From NCBI RefSeq assembly GCF_019393635.1, contig NC_057861.1:199045014-199109013 (forward strand): 64,000 bases of DNA. The letters run 5' to 3'. The notes beneath the pieces are model-generated. The model saw only the letters and a program-made list of their open reading frames with translations. It had not been told where the DNA came from and did not search any database. Shown piece after piece: positions 35,265-44,700 of the stretch. Both the position numbers and the translations under genes were made by a program. This stretch comes from Dromiciops gliroides (Eukaryota; Chordata; Mammalia; Microbiotheria; Microbiotheriidae). The number at the start of each line of letters is the position of its first letter. Position 1 is the stretch's first letter.

Positions 35265-35680
35265 AATCTAGGGTTCTTAACCTAGTGTCCTCAGACCCAG
35301 GGATTGATTCCAAGGGATCCATGAACTTGGAAGAGAAAAAAAATACATCTTTATTTTCGCTAAATCTAACTAAAATTTAGCATTTGCTTCCATTATGAAT
35401 GAATTCAAATAAATGTTATTCTGAAAAGGGGCTCATAGGCTTCACCAAACTGCTTCAGAGTTCTACAATTCAAAAAAAATTGAGGGGGGCACCTAGGTGG
35501 CGCAGTGGATAGAGCACCGGCCCTGGAGTCAGGAGTACCTGAGTTCAAATCTGGCCTCAGACACTTAACACTTACTAGCTGTGTGACCCTGGGCAAGTCA
35601 CTTAACCCCAATTGCCTCACTAAAAAAAAAAAAAATTGAGAACCCATGGACCCATGGGTCCATGTCTGACAATATTGGCA
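35265..35680 (+). mobile_element. Small hAT-like DNA transposon relic (copy 2), split by a SINE
   Basis: Begins 'tagggttcttaacctagtgt' and includes 'ttcaaataaatgttattctg' and 'ggggctcataggcttcacca'. The right end after the SINE reads 'ttgagaacccatgg'. The interruption is the SINE at 35485-35627. Confidence 0.65.
35485..35627 (+). mobile_element. Marsupial CORE-SINE, short form
   Basis: 'ggcacctaggtggcgcagtg' to 'cttaaccccaattgcctcac' and A-tail. It is flanked by aaaaaaaattgag before (ending 35484) and after (ending 35640). Close to consensus, so young. Confidence 0.93.
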
Positions 35681-36072
35681 ATAGTCCACATCTGAAATCC
35701 TGCATTTCTGCAATACAGAGAAGATTATAGCTTTTTGTTTAAGCAATAATGCTGTCCATTATTTTTCTAGCAGTTGAGTATCATTGCTTCTTTGAGATAT
35801 TTTGAAAACAGATTCCTTCATATCAAAATTGTGTCATTTATACTTCAGTATGAAATGTGTGTATATTTGGCTACATCTACCTGTTCCCAACTTCATATTA
35901 CAAAGTCTCATGCCCACTTCTTCATAAAATACATTTGATACTTAGGGTTAAATTGCTAAATGCAATAGTTTCACATATTGAGAAGAGAACTGGACATTTA
36001 AAAAACTAAATCTATTCCATTTTCAATCTATTTTCTGTTTTCCTTCAGATTTCATCTATAAATTATCTTGAA

Positions 36073-36144
36073 CTTACTAGCTGTGTGACTTTGGGCAAGT
36101 CACTTAACTGTCATTGCCCCGCATATATATATATATATATATAT
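36073..36144 (+). repeat. CORE-SINE 3' fragment with (AT)n tail
   Basis: Only 'cttactagctgtgtgacttt' to 'gtcattgccccgc' remains, ending in about 11 AT units where an A-tail would be. Confidence 0.75.
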
Positions 36145-37311
36145 CTTGAGATGAATTGTCACATTCTAATATCACACTGAGCTATCTACATCTTTGTTTT
36201 TCCCTATACTACTTTTTGATGTTTTAATGTTTTATGAAACTCTACTGCTTGTAAGTTTCTTCATCCATCATAATGCTTTACAGATAAGTTGGTATTCTCA
36301 ACTGTTGCTGCCTTTAGTTGCCTGATCTCTCTACTTGTTAAGGAGATCATGTGCTTTCTAGTTGAGGTGGTTGGGATCTCTTTTGACCTCTTAATTGTGC
36401 TGTTGGCTTCGACAAGTCTTGAACTTATGTAGGAGCAAGTGATCATTGAAATCAATATCTTTACATTATTCATTTCCCATTTTTCAGCTTCAATAACTTT
36501 CTTGATATGCGTATTAGAGTGCTATAATAGCATATATCTTAGTCTCTATCTTTTCTTCTATTTTGGCATTTTTTAATCTTTTGCTTTAACTAGCTAATGA
36601 CTAAATTGTGCACAGGTGGCTGATTCTGATATGGCTCCTTCATCAATAACTACCCATTTCCTGCAGATTAAATCATATTCAGTTTCATTTTTTTGGTGAT
36701 GTATTTGGTTCTTGCCATATCCAATACCTTCCGACTCTCGTCTAAAAGTATTCTTAATATACAGGCATAAGACTTATGAGTAGACTACATATCTTTGATC
36801 TCTTTAATTTCTTAGTTTTGAACCAGATTTTCCAATATATTTTTCTCTCTCCTTTCCTTTGTTAAATTTCACATTGAAGTTTCTGATCATCAGTAGTTTG
36901 GCATTTGGTTTGAAGGATAGAATGTCTCTATCTTATCATATTTTGTAACTGATGCTGGCACCTAAGCTTTAATGACCTTCATGGGTCTTATGGTTTATGT
37001 GCATCATTAACACTGCCAGTAGAGATAGTTTGTGGTAGGAAGTTTCTTATTTTCTTTGGAAGTATGACGAAAGAACTTCACCAACTTCATTATCCATCTC
37101 TCCAAGGAGAAACTATAAACGATTTTAATAAAACTTCCTGATGTCTTCTGATTCTATTTATAGAAAGGATAGATATTGATGCATTTAAATTCTGTCAGTG
37201 GCTTTGCATTACTTAAAGCACTAAGTAAAGGTACCTACAGTCTTTTGTTCCCTTACTTATATCCTCCATTTCATCCAATTAGACCTCATTATTACCCATC
37301 TTAGTTCAAAA

Positions 37312-37553
37312 AAGGCAGCTAGATGGCACAATGGATAGAGTGCCAGCCCTGGAGTCAGGAGGACCTGAGTTGAAATCTGGCCTCAGACACTTACTAAGCT
37401 GTGTGACCTTGGACTAGTCACTTAACCCCATTTGCCTCCATTTCCTCATCTATAAAATGAGCTAGAAAAGGAAATGGTGAACCATTTTTGGTTGCCAAGA
37501 CAACCTCAAATAGTATCACAAAGAGTCAGACATGACAAATTGACTAAACAACA
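37312..37553 (+). mobile_element. Marsupial CORE-SINE, long form
   Basis: 'ggcagctagatggcacaatg' head, core 'gactagtcacttaacccc', tail 'gagctagaaaaggaaatggt' to 'attgactaaacaacaa'. Somewhat diverged. Confidence 0.88.
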
Positions 37554-37679
37554 AGCTCATCCAATTTTGCAGTCAGGGACAAGTCACTTATTCTGGGCCT
37601 CTCCCACCTTCATAGCTCTGTATACAACATTTGGCATGCTTAGAGAAAGCTCCCTGAGACAATATGGCATCTGGGAAAA

Positions 37680-38025
37680 TATTCTGCAATAGAATGGTAT
37701 AGAAGTAAGACAACTAGATTTTTTTTTTGGTGAGGGAGTTGGAGTTAAGTGATTTGTCCAGGGTCACACAGCTAGTAAGTGTCAAGTGTCTGAGCTCGAT
37801 TTGAACTCAGGTTCTCCTGTTTCCAGAGCCAGTGCTCTATCCATTGCACCACCTAGATTTTTAATTAGAAGCCTTGGATTTTAAACCAAGATTTGTTATT
37901 TACTATCTTTGTGACCTTGGGTACTACCATAAATCACTGGACTTCAATTTCCTTATCATAAAATAAAGGGGTTAGACTGGATGATTTTTTAGTCCCTTCA
38001 AGCTCCAAACCTATAATCCCACCTC
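37680..38025 (+). repeat. MIR-type SINE split by a younger SINE
   Basis: The right part reads 'gatttgttatttactatctt', 'tgtgaccttgggtactacc', 'ggggttagactggatgattt', 'agtcccttcaagctcc'. The left part is the bases before 37717. Confidence 0.65.
37717..37854 (-). mobile_element. Marsupial CORE-SINE, short form
   Basis: T-rich left end, 'cagggtcacacagctagtaa' in the middle and 'ccattgcaccacctag' at the right. 'ctagattttt' occurs at both boundaries. Confidence 0.88.
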
Positions 38026-38454
38026 TTATCTCTCCATCATTTAAATTATTCTTATAAATAATCCCACCTACGAAATATTTTGCAGGCAAGCAGAATTCAA
38101 GCCCTGTACAATTTTAGCCTCTTATGCAACTCACTACAATGATTCTGTAAGCACATGTAAATGTGATTAATCATATTTCTACATTTTTTCTATTTACCCT
38201 AGAGATGGAATGACATCATACCCACAAAGGTACTGAGGCAGAGAAAAAGACTCCTATCTTCTCTAGCCACCAATGGAGAAGAGAGGAGGCTACTTTTTAA
38301 AATGCTTGAAGTGAAAGGGAAAAAATATATTGGATGGGGGTCTTCTAGACCCTTCTAAACCACTTCCAGTGTATCTAGTGACATCACATCCAACCATCAC
38401 CAGCATATACCTTAAAACTTTATACTACCATTCTAATTCTGGAAGCCTGGGTTC

Positions 38455-39785
38455 CTCCCAAGTAACAGTAGGGAGGCATTACAGAATTACTGTATCCCAG
38501 AGCTGTAAGGGACTTCAAAGACCAGCTAGTCTTGCCAATATGTGAACAAGAATACCATCAACAATATGGCAAACAAACATTCAGGTCAACCCCAGGATCT
38601 AGAAATATGAGTCTTGAAAATCTCTAGCAAAGGGGAACCTATCTTCCCTTTTTTGCTCCTAATTTTATACTCTGGAGCTAATGAGAATAAGCATAATCAA
38701 CCCTTCTTCCACATGACAACTGACCAAATACTTTAAAAGAGTTATCGTGCTTCCCCATTCCCACTTCCACAAGTCTTTTCTTCTCCAAGCTAAACATCTC
38801 TCAAGAATCTTCAATTATAGAATGAACTTGAGGTCCTTCACAATCTTAGTGACCCTTCTCTGGATGATCTTCAACTTATCAATGAACTTCCTAAAATCTA
38901 ACACTTAAAACTAAACATAGTACTCCAGCCAAATGATCTGACCAGGGCCAAATTCAGTGGGACTATCACTTTCCAGTAGCTGGAAAATATGCTTTTCCTA
39001 ATGCATCCTACATGCCATGAGTTTCTTGGCTGCCATACTGAAGTTGCATTCTACTAAAACCCCTCGGGTCCTTTACAGAGGACCTACTATCAAGCTTGGC
39101 CTCTGATATATTATGCTTGTAAATTTAACTTTTTAACTCAATTATAAGATTTTGCATTTAACCTTATCAAACTACAACCCAGTGTTCCACTGTCGGGACC
39201 CTTGAAAATCCTGATTCATCTAGTATATTAGCTAGCTAAACTCCCAGCTTTGTGTCGTGTACAACTTTGAGAAACATGCCATCATGCCTCTATCTAGGTC
39301 TTTGTTAATGTTACATAGTAAAGAGCCAAGCGCCCATTCCTAGTACACTCAGAGTCATCATTCCATTATAGCATCAAAACACTAATGATTGCTATTTGGG
39401 TCTGGCTATTCAACCAGTTTTGATTGGATTTTGGATAGCTCTAATTGTTATCCACCAAATTATCGTATTATCTGACTCTGTCTCCCCATCCTTTTTGCTA
39501 TAAGAATAGCATAAGAGACTTGACAAAATGCTTTTTTAAAAATCTAGGTAAAGGGGCAGCTAGATGGTGCAGTGGATAAAGCACTGGCCCTGGATTTAGG
39601 AGTACCTGAGTTCAAATCTGGCCTCAGATACTTAAAACTTACTAGCTGTGTGACCCTGGGCAAGTCACTTAACCCCAATTGCCTCACCAAAAAAAAAATC
39701 TAGGTAAGTTAAAACAGTATACCTTAGATCTAGCACCCTAGTAATCCTGCCCTCCTGGGCCCCCCAAAAAGGAATAAGGTTAGTC
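38455..39785 (-). mobile_element. CR1/L3-type LINE, about 1.2 kb, split by a SINE
   Basis: The plus strand shows the reverse complement of a CR1-type LINE. It begins 'cccagagctgtaagggactt'. It then has 'ttcttctccaagctaaacat', 'gtgacccttctctggatgat', 'catagtactccagccaaatg', 'cttggctgccatactgaagt', 'acccctcgggtcctttacag', 'ggtctggctattcaaccagt' and 'aatctaggtaagttaaaaca'. This is the order seen in amniote CR1/L3 elements. It is long for so ancient a family and much decayed. Confidence 0.75.
39552..39693 (+). mobile_element. Marsupial CORE-SINE, short form, inside CR1/L3
   Basis: Complete copy flanked by aaaaatctaggtaa at 39538-39551 and 39694-39707, a perfect 14-bp duplication. The insertion point reads TTTT/AAAAATC, an L1-endonuclease-like nick. 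Confidence 0.95.
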
Positions 39786-40044
39786 TATCATACCCAGTCA
39801 TTTAAAAATACATATATTTTATTTTTTCCAATTATATTTAATAATAATTTTTAGTATTTGTTTTCTAAAGTACTTCATTCCAAATTCTCTTCCTCCCTCC
39901 TTCTCCCCTCCACCTTGAGAAGGCAAGCAATTTGATATAGATTATATATGTGCAGTCATGCAAAAAAAATTCCATATTAGCCATATTGCAAAATAAAACA
40001 GCATTTAAAAAGAAAAATAAATAAAGTTTTAAAATATATGCTTT

Positions 40045-40157
40045 GGGGGAAGCTAGGTGGCACAGTGGATAAAGCACTGACTCTGGATTCAGGAGGACCT
40101 GAGTTCAAATCCAACCTCAGACACTTGACACTTACTAGCTGTGTGACCCTGAGCAAG
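40045..40157 (+). mobile_element. Marsupial CORE-SINE, 3'-shortened
   Basis: Head and body are present ('agctaggtggcacagtggat' to 'gtgaccctgagcaag'). It then passes directly into L1 sequence at 'ttctacgttctttctctgg' without an A-tail. Confidence 0.85.
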
Positions 40158-40533
40158 TTCTACGTTCTTTCTCTGGAGATGGATAGTATTTTTTATCATG
40201 AAGATAGTCTTGGATTATTTTGTTGCTGAAAATAACTAAGTCCTCAACAGCTGATCATCCATTACAATATTGCTATTACTATGTACAATGTTCTCTTGAT
40301 TTTGGTCACTTTGCATCATTTTATATGTCTTTCCAGGTTTTCTGAAACTATCCTGCTCATCATTTCTTATAGCACTATAGTATCTCTTCACAATCATATA
40401 CCACAACTTGTCTAGCCATTCCCCAATTGATGGGCATACCCTCAATTTCCAATTCTTTGCCATCACAAAAAAATAATTGCTATAAATATTTTTGTATTTA
40501 TAGGTCCTTTTTCTTTTAAAAAATGTCTTTGGG

Positions 40534-40696
40534 GGGGCGACTAGGTGGCGCAGTGGATAAAGTACCAGCCCTGGATTCAGGAGTACCTGAGTTCAAATCC
40601 GGCCTCAGACACTTAACACTTACTAGCTGTGTGACCCTGGGCAAGTCATTTAACCCCCATTGCCCCTCAAAAAAAATAAAACATAAAAAATTTTTT
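40534..40696 (+). mobile_element. Marsupial CORE-SINE, short form, inside L1
   Basis: Complete copy with A-rich tail. Flanked by aaaatgtctttggg at 40520-40533 and 40697-40710, a perfect 14-bp duplication. The nick context TTTT/AAAAAATG is typical of the L1 endonuclease. Confidence 0.95.
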
Positions 40697-41560
40697 AAAA
40701 TGTCTTTGGGATACAAAACTAGTAGTGGTATTGCTGAGTCAAAGGGTATGCACAGTTTTATATCCCTTTGGGCATAGTTCCAAATTTCTCTCCAGAATGG
40801 TTAGATCAATTCACTACACAACCAAGACTGCATTAGTATCCTAATCCCCTCCAACATTTGTAATTTTCTTTTTCTGTCATATTAGTCAATCCAATTGATG
40901 TGAGGTGGTACCTCAGAGTTGTTTTAATTTATATTTTTCTAACTAATCATGATTTAGAGCATTTTCAGATGACTATAAATAACTTTGATTTCTTGTTCTG
41001 AAAACTGTCTGTTCATATTCTTTGACCATTTATCAATTAGGGAATGACTCATACTCTTGTACATTTGACTAAATTCTTTATATATTTGAGAAATGAGGCC
41101 TTTATCAGAAAAACTTGCGATAAAAATTTTCTCATTTTCTGCTTTCCTTTTACTCTTGGCTACATTAGTTTTGTTTGTGCAAAACCTTTTAAATCGAATA
41201 TAATCAAAATTATCCATTTTACATCCTGTAATGCTAGTTCTTGTTTGGTCATGAAATCTTCTCTGACAAAGCATTCCATGTTCCCATAATTTGTTTATGA
41301 TATTACTCTTTATATCTAAATAATGTACCCATTTTGACCATGGTATATGATGTGAGATGTTGTTCTACCTAATTTCTGCCAAAGTGTTTTCCAGTTTTCT
41401 CAATAGTTTTTGTCAAATAGTGAGTTCTTGTCCCCAAAACTTGGATCTTTCTGTCTATCAAACACTAGATTACTATGGTCATTTAATACTATATATTGTA
41501 TACCTAATCTATTCCACTGATCCACCCATACCCAGTCTTGAAAAAAGGCCTGCTGGGTCT

Positions 41561-42080
41561 TTATTAGTACCATTTCCTTTTCCAGATGGTCATAGGAAGT
41601 CAAAGGAAAAGACCCTCAAGGCTTCTCCAGTAGTGTTGGATTCAACCTTGCTGACTTCTAGCTAACTTTTTGCTCTTCCATCTATATGAGCTTTCTAGTG
41701 CTGGTGAATTGTGCTACCTAACATGCCATTCATCATGAATTTGGGGTGGTTTCTGCATATTGAAAAGTAAAGGAAGTGTCATAATATATAAGATCCAAAT
41801 TCACCTGGAAAATATTCCTTTACTCTTTCAGCATCTAGAAATGTGGGCTTTAGTAAAGACTACATATAGAAGCTAAATCAGTCATCCTAAATAGGGAGAC
41901 CCTGGTTTTGCTCATACCTCGCCCTTCTGTGTCTTAGGTATTATGGCTGTGATGAGCCTGCATTGTTCCAAAATTATGTGAGTGTTGCAGCAAAGAACAG
42001 GGTTGAAGTTGATGTCAGATGTTATTAGGTGCAGAAAGGTGATGCCACTATTAACCAGCTTGTAAAATGATCCCAAAATG
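41561..42080. other. No recognisable feature
   Basis: About 0.5 kb of unassigned DNA between the minus-strand L1 and a MIR-type element. Confidence 0.5.
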
Positions 42081-42081
42081 A

Positions 42082-42225
42082 GTATAATAATAATGCTAGC
42101 ATTTATATAGTGCTTTAATGTTTACAAAGTACTTTATATATATTCTCTCATTTGATGCTCATAATAGTCCCATGATGGAGAGACATTATCATCCCCATTT
42201 TATAGGTGAGGAAACTGAGAAACAG
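42082..42225 (-). repeat. MIR/THER-type SINE, 3' half
   Basis: 'gctagcatttatatagtgct', 'gtttacaaagtactttatat', 'ctcatttgatgctcataata', 'ccccattttataggtgagga' in reversed MIR/THER order. Confidence 0.75.
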
Positions 42226-42599
42226 ATGAGTATCCAACAATTTGGTCCTTCTTCCCTACTGCCTCACTGGGAATTATCCAGAAAGAATCCATCTATTTTG
42301 AGAGTATGCAAATGTAAGCACCTTAACCATAGAGACTTTTTTCTTCCTTTTTAAAATCCCATAATGACTAAAACAGTCCCATCTCCCCCCTTTCCACCCA
42401 CATCCACAAACTGACACCAAAAAATACTTCATGGTGATGGAAAGGAAGATAAAAAGTCTTTATTTTACTCTTTACTTCATTCTCATTTTAATTCAGCCCA
42501 CAGAGATTAGTTCAAACCTTAGAGATTTGTCTTAAGCCAATCTCTTCCACATGTGAAAGAGACTGAAGGAATTCAAACTAACCCACTCTTAATTTTAAA

Positions 42600-42690
42600 A
42601 TTAGTTGATAGTTTGTGTGTGTATGTGTTTGTGCATGTGTGTGTGTATAAGAGAGAGAAAAAGAGACAGAGACACAGAGAGAGAGACAGT
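42600..42690. repeat. (TG)n and (GA)n simple repeat
   Basis: A degenerate TG stretch (42611-42648) followed by a GA/GACA stretch (42649-42690). Confidence 0.8.
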
Positions 42691-42884
42691 TTTAAGTATC
42701 ATAAGGTTGAAGGAAACCTTGACCTCCAGAACGATTTCTTCAAAGGGGGCAGAAGACTTTCCTTACTTTCTTAAATTTGTACCCACCTGCTCTTTTTCAG
42801 TCATTTTCTTCCTCTTACCTTTGTTTTTTCCCTTTCCTTCTAAGTGAAATGGAGCTTTTAAAATTTCTGATTAAAAGCAAAATC

Positions 42885-43170
42885 ATAGAAAGCTAAAACA
42901 GAAAGGTACAGAACCTCTTAGAAATCACTTAGTCTGAAACTGTCAGTTTACAGATGAAAAAAAGAGAAGATCAGGGAGAGTAAATGACTTGTTCACACCT
43001 GGAACAAGATGATATTTGGGACAGTGTGACATAGAGGCACTGGATTTTGAGTCAGAGGACCTGGGTTTAAATCCCAGGTTTATTATTAACTTTTTACATT
43101 GAACAAATCACAACCTTTCTGAATTCCAATTTCTTCATCTGTAAAATCAGGGGATTTGACTAGATATAAA
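42885..43170. repeat. Two MIR-type relics back to back
   Basis: 42885-43010 is a reversed copy ('atcatagaaagctaaaacag ... gtttacagatgaaaaaaag'). 43020-43167 is a forward copy ('gagtcagaggacctgggttt ... ttcttcatctgtaaaatcag'). Confidence 0.65.
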
Positions 43171-43350
43171 GTTCTTAATCTTTTTTTGTTCCATGGATCC
43201 CATTGGCAATCTGGTGAAGCCTATGGAATCCTTTCTCAGAATGCATTTAAATAAATTATACAGGATTACTAAGGTAATCAATTATGTTGAAATACAGTAA
43301 TTAAAATGTAAAAAAAAAAGTTTGCAGACCCCAGGTTGGGAACCCCTGGA
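43168..43350 (+). mobile_element. Small hAT-like DNA transposon relic (copy 3), with 8-bp flanks
   Basis: Left end 'aaagttcttaatc' and right end 'aggttgggaacccctgg' are imperfect inverted repeats. The flanks ctagatat (43160-43167) and ttagatat (43351-43358) differ at one base of 8, matching the 8-bp duplication of hAT transposons. No transposase is encoded. Confidence 0.7.
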
Positions 43351-43544
43351 TTAGATATTAATAGCAGAGATAGAATTGGAATCTGATGAGTTGATTCTTA
43401 GTTCAGTGCTCTTTCCATTATATCATACCCCTTAGACTCCATACATTTCATGGAACCTTTCTAAATATCAACAGGAATGAATTGAAGAATTTCTTTCCTC
43501 AGACATCATTAAAAACAGATAATGTTTAATGACTATCCATGCTG

Positions 43545-44046
43545 GAATATTGATCTTTTTAAAGCTCAAGTCTGACCAGGTCATATAACTACCCTCCACC
43601 GTTTAATAAACATCAGTGGCTCCCTATTACCTCTAGGATGAAATATAGAATCATCTGTTTGACTTTTAAAGCCTTTCGTAACCTAGTCCTATCCTACTTT
43701 TCTAGTCTTCTTATACCTTACTTCCCACGAAGGTACTCCCCCATCCAGTAACATTGACCTCTTTGCTATTCCTTACACAGGGCACTCCATCTCCCATATC
43801 TGGGCATTTTCACTGTCTGTCCCCCATGCCTAGAATTCTCTCCCTCCTCACCTCCACCTCTTGCTTCCTTTAAGTCTCAGCTAAAGGCCCACCTTCTTTG
43901 AAAAACCTTTTCCTGTCTTCCTTAATCTTAATGCCTTCTCTCTGTTGATTATCTTTATTTTAGCCTCCATATATCTTATTTGTACAAAACTGTGGGGATA
44001 TTGTCTCCCACGTGTGCCTGTGAGCCCCTTGGGAGCAGAAAGTGTG

Positions 44047-44093
<47 letters not shown>

Positions 44094-44240
44094 CCTGCAT
44101 GTTCGTGACAGTAGTGGTGGTGATTATCACAGTGGTAGCCTTTCTTTATATCCCCAGGGATTAATATATACAGTAGCTATCTATACTACTGGTGTAGTAT
44201 GACATGTAGTCTTTACTTTAATAAGTGCTAGTTGACTTGA
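43545..44240 (+). mobile_element. L2-type LINE 3' region, about 0.7 kb
   Basis: Contains 'cagtggctccctattacctc', 'aaagcctttcgtaacctagt', 'ttaagtctcagctaaaggcc', 'caccttctttgaaaaacctt', 'ccttgggagcagaaagtgtg' and ends 'aataagtgctagttgacttg'. This is the layout of the L2 ORF2 end and 3' UTR. A GT array interrupts it at 44048. Confidence 0.8.
44048..44094. repeat. (GT)n then (GC)n
   Basis: About 20 GT units followed by four GC units, as also seen beside PTGR3 at 3358. Confidence 0.95.
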
Positions 44241-44343
44241 ATTAAAGGTCTTCTATGGACCTGAAGAAGATACAAGGTCAAAAACAGAAACATCCTGACA
44301 GTTTAAAAAGTCCAGATTAATTTCACACAAAAAAACTTTGCAC

Positions 44344-44391
44344 TTATTATTATTATTATTATTATTATTATGTTGTTGTTGTTGTTGTTGT
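44344..44391. repeat. (TTA)n then (TTG)n
   Basis: About nine TTA units changing to about seven TTG units. It may mark the tail of the minus-strand SINE that follows. Confidence 0.9.
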
Positions 44392-44700
44392 TTGTCCTTT
44401 GTTCTCAAAGAGGACCATGATTTGAGGTGATGTCATGACTTGCAGTGAATTGGATTTGAGTGAGGGAGGGCTATGCAAGATCACCAACCTCACTCTCTCT
44501 TGCAGAGCCATCTGGGTCCAATGGCAAGATATATATAAGGACCACTGGTTATGGCCCCAATTGTTTTAAGGCAATTAGGATTAAATGACTTGCCCAGGGT
44601 CACACAGCCAGGGTCTGAGGTGAGATTTGAATTCAGGTCCTCCTGACTCCAAGACCAGTGCTCTATTAACTGTGTTACCTAGCTGCCAGCATGAACACCT
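44387..44700 (-). mobile_element. Composite CORE-SINE subfamily, minus strand
   Basis: The left part 'gtcctttgttctcaaagagg ... gatgtcatgacttgcagtga ... agagccatctgggtccaatg' is a 3' module different from the other SINEs here. The right part, 'cttgcccagggtcacacagc ... tgtgttacctagctgcc', is the usual CORE-SINE body. The trinucleotide array at 44344 would be its tail. Confidence 0.7.

Larger units (their letters stand above)
33790..37160 (-). mobile_element. RTE-type LINE, degenerate, minus strand
   Basis: Reading the minus strand, 34911-34639 encodes a reverse transcriptase block with IDYIKAFNSGEW, then LTNSTIGISLF. Position 34401-34390 gives FVDD inside LLFVDDIVLVAS, the active-site aspartate pair. 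That order and spacing fit an RTE/BovB-type LINE. Sequence at 36.3-37.1 kb on the same strand looks like the upstream endonuclease part. Many stops, frameshifts and later insertions (34.44-34.64, 35.09-35.68 and 36.07-36.15 kb) break it up. The outer limits are approximate. Confidence 0.65.
39790..41560 (-). mobile_element. L1 3' half, minus strand, carrying two SINEs
   Basis: The plus strand is the reverse complement of the L1 ORF2 C-terminal region found forward at 60.67-61.4 kb. Examples are 'agccattccccaattgatgg' (near 40415), 'ttgctgagtcaaagggtatg' (40730), 'gggcatagttccaaatttct' (40770) and 'tgaggtggtacctcagagtt' (40900). The 3' end lies near 39790. It extends further into ORF2 than the copies at 23.4 and 50.1 kb. 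No long reading frame remains. Confidence 0.85.
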
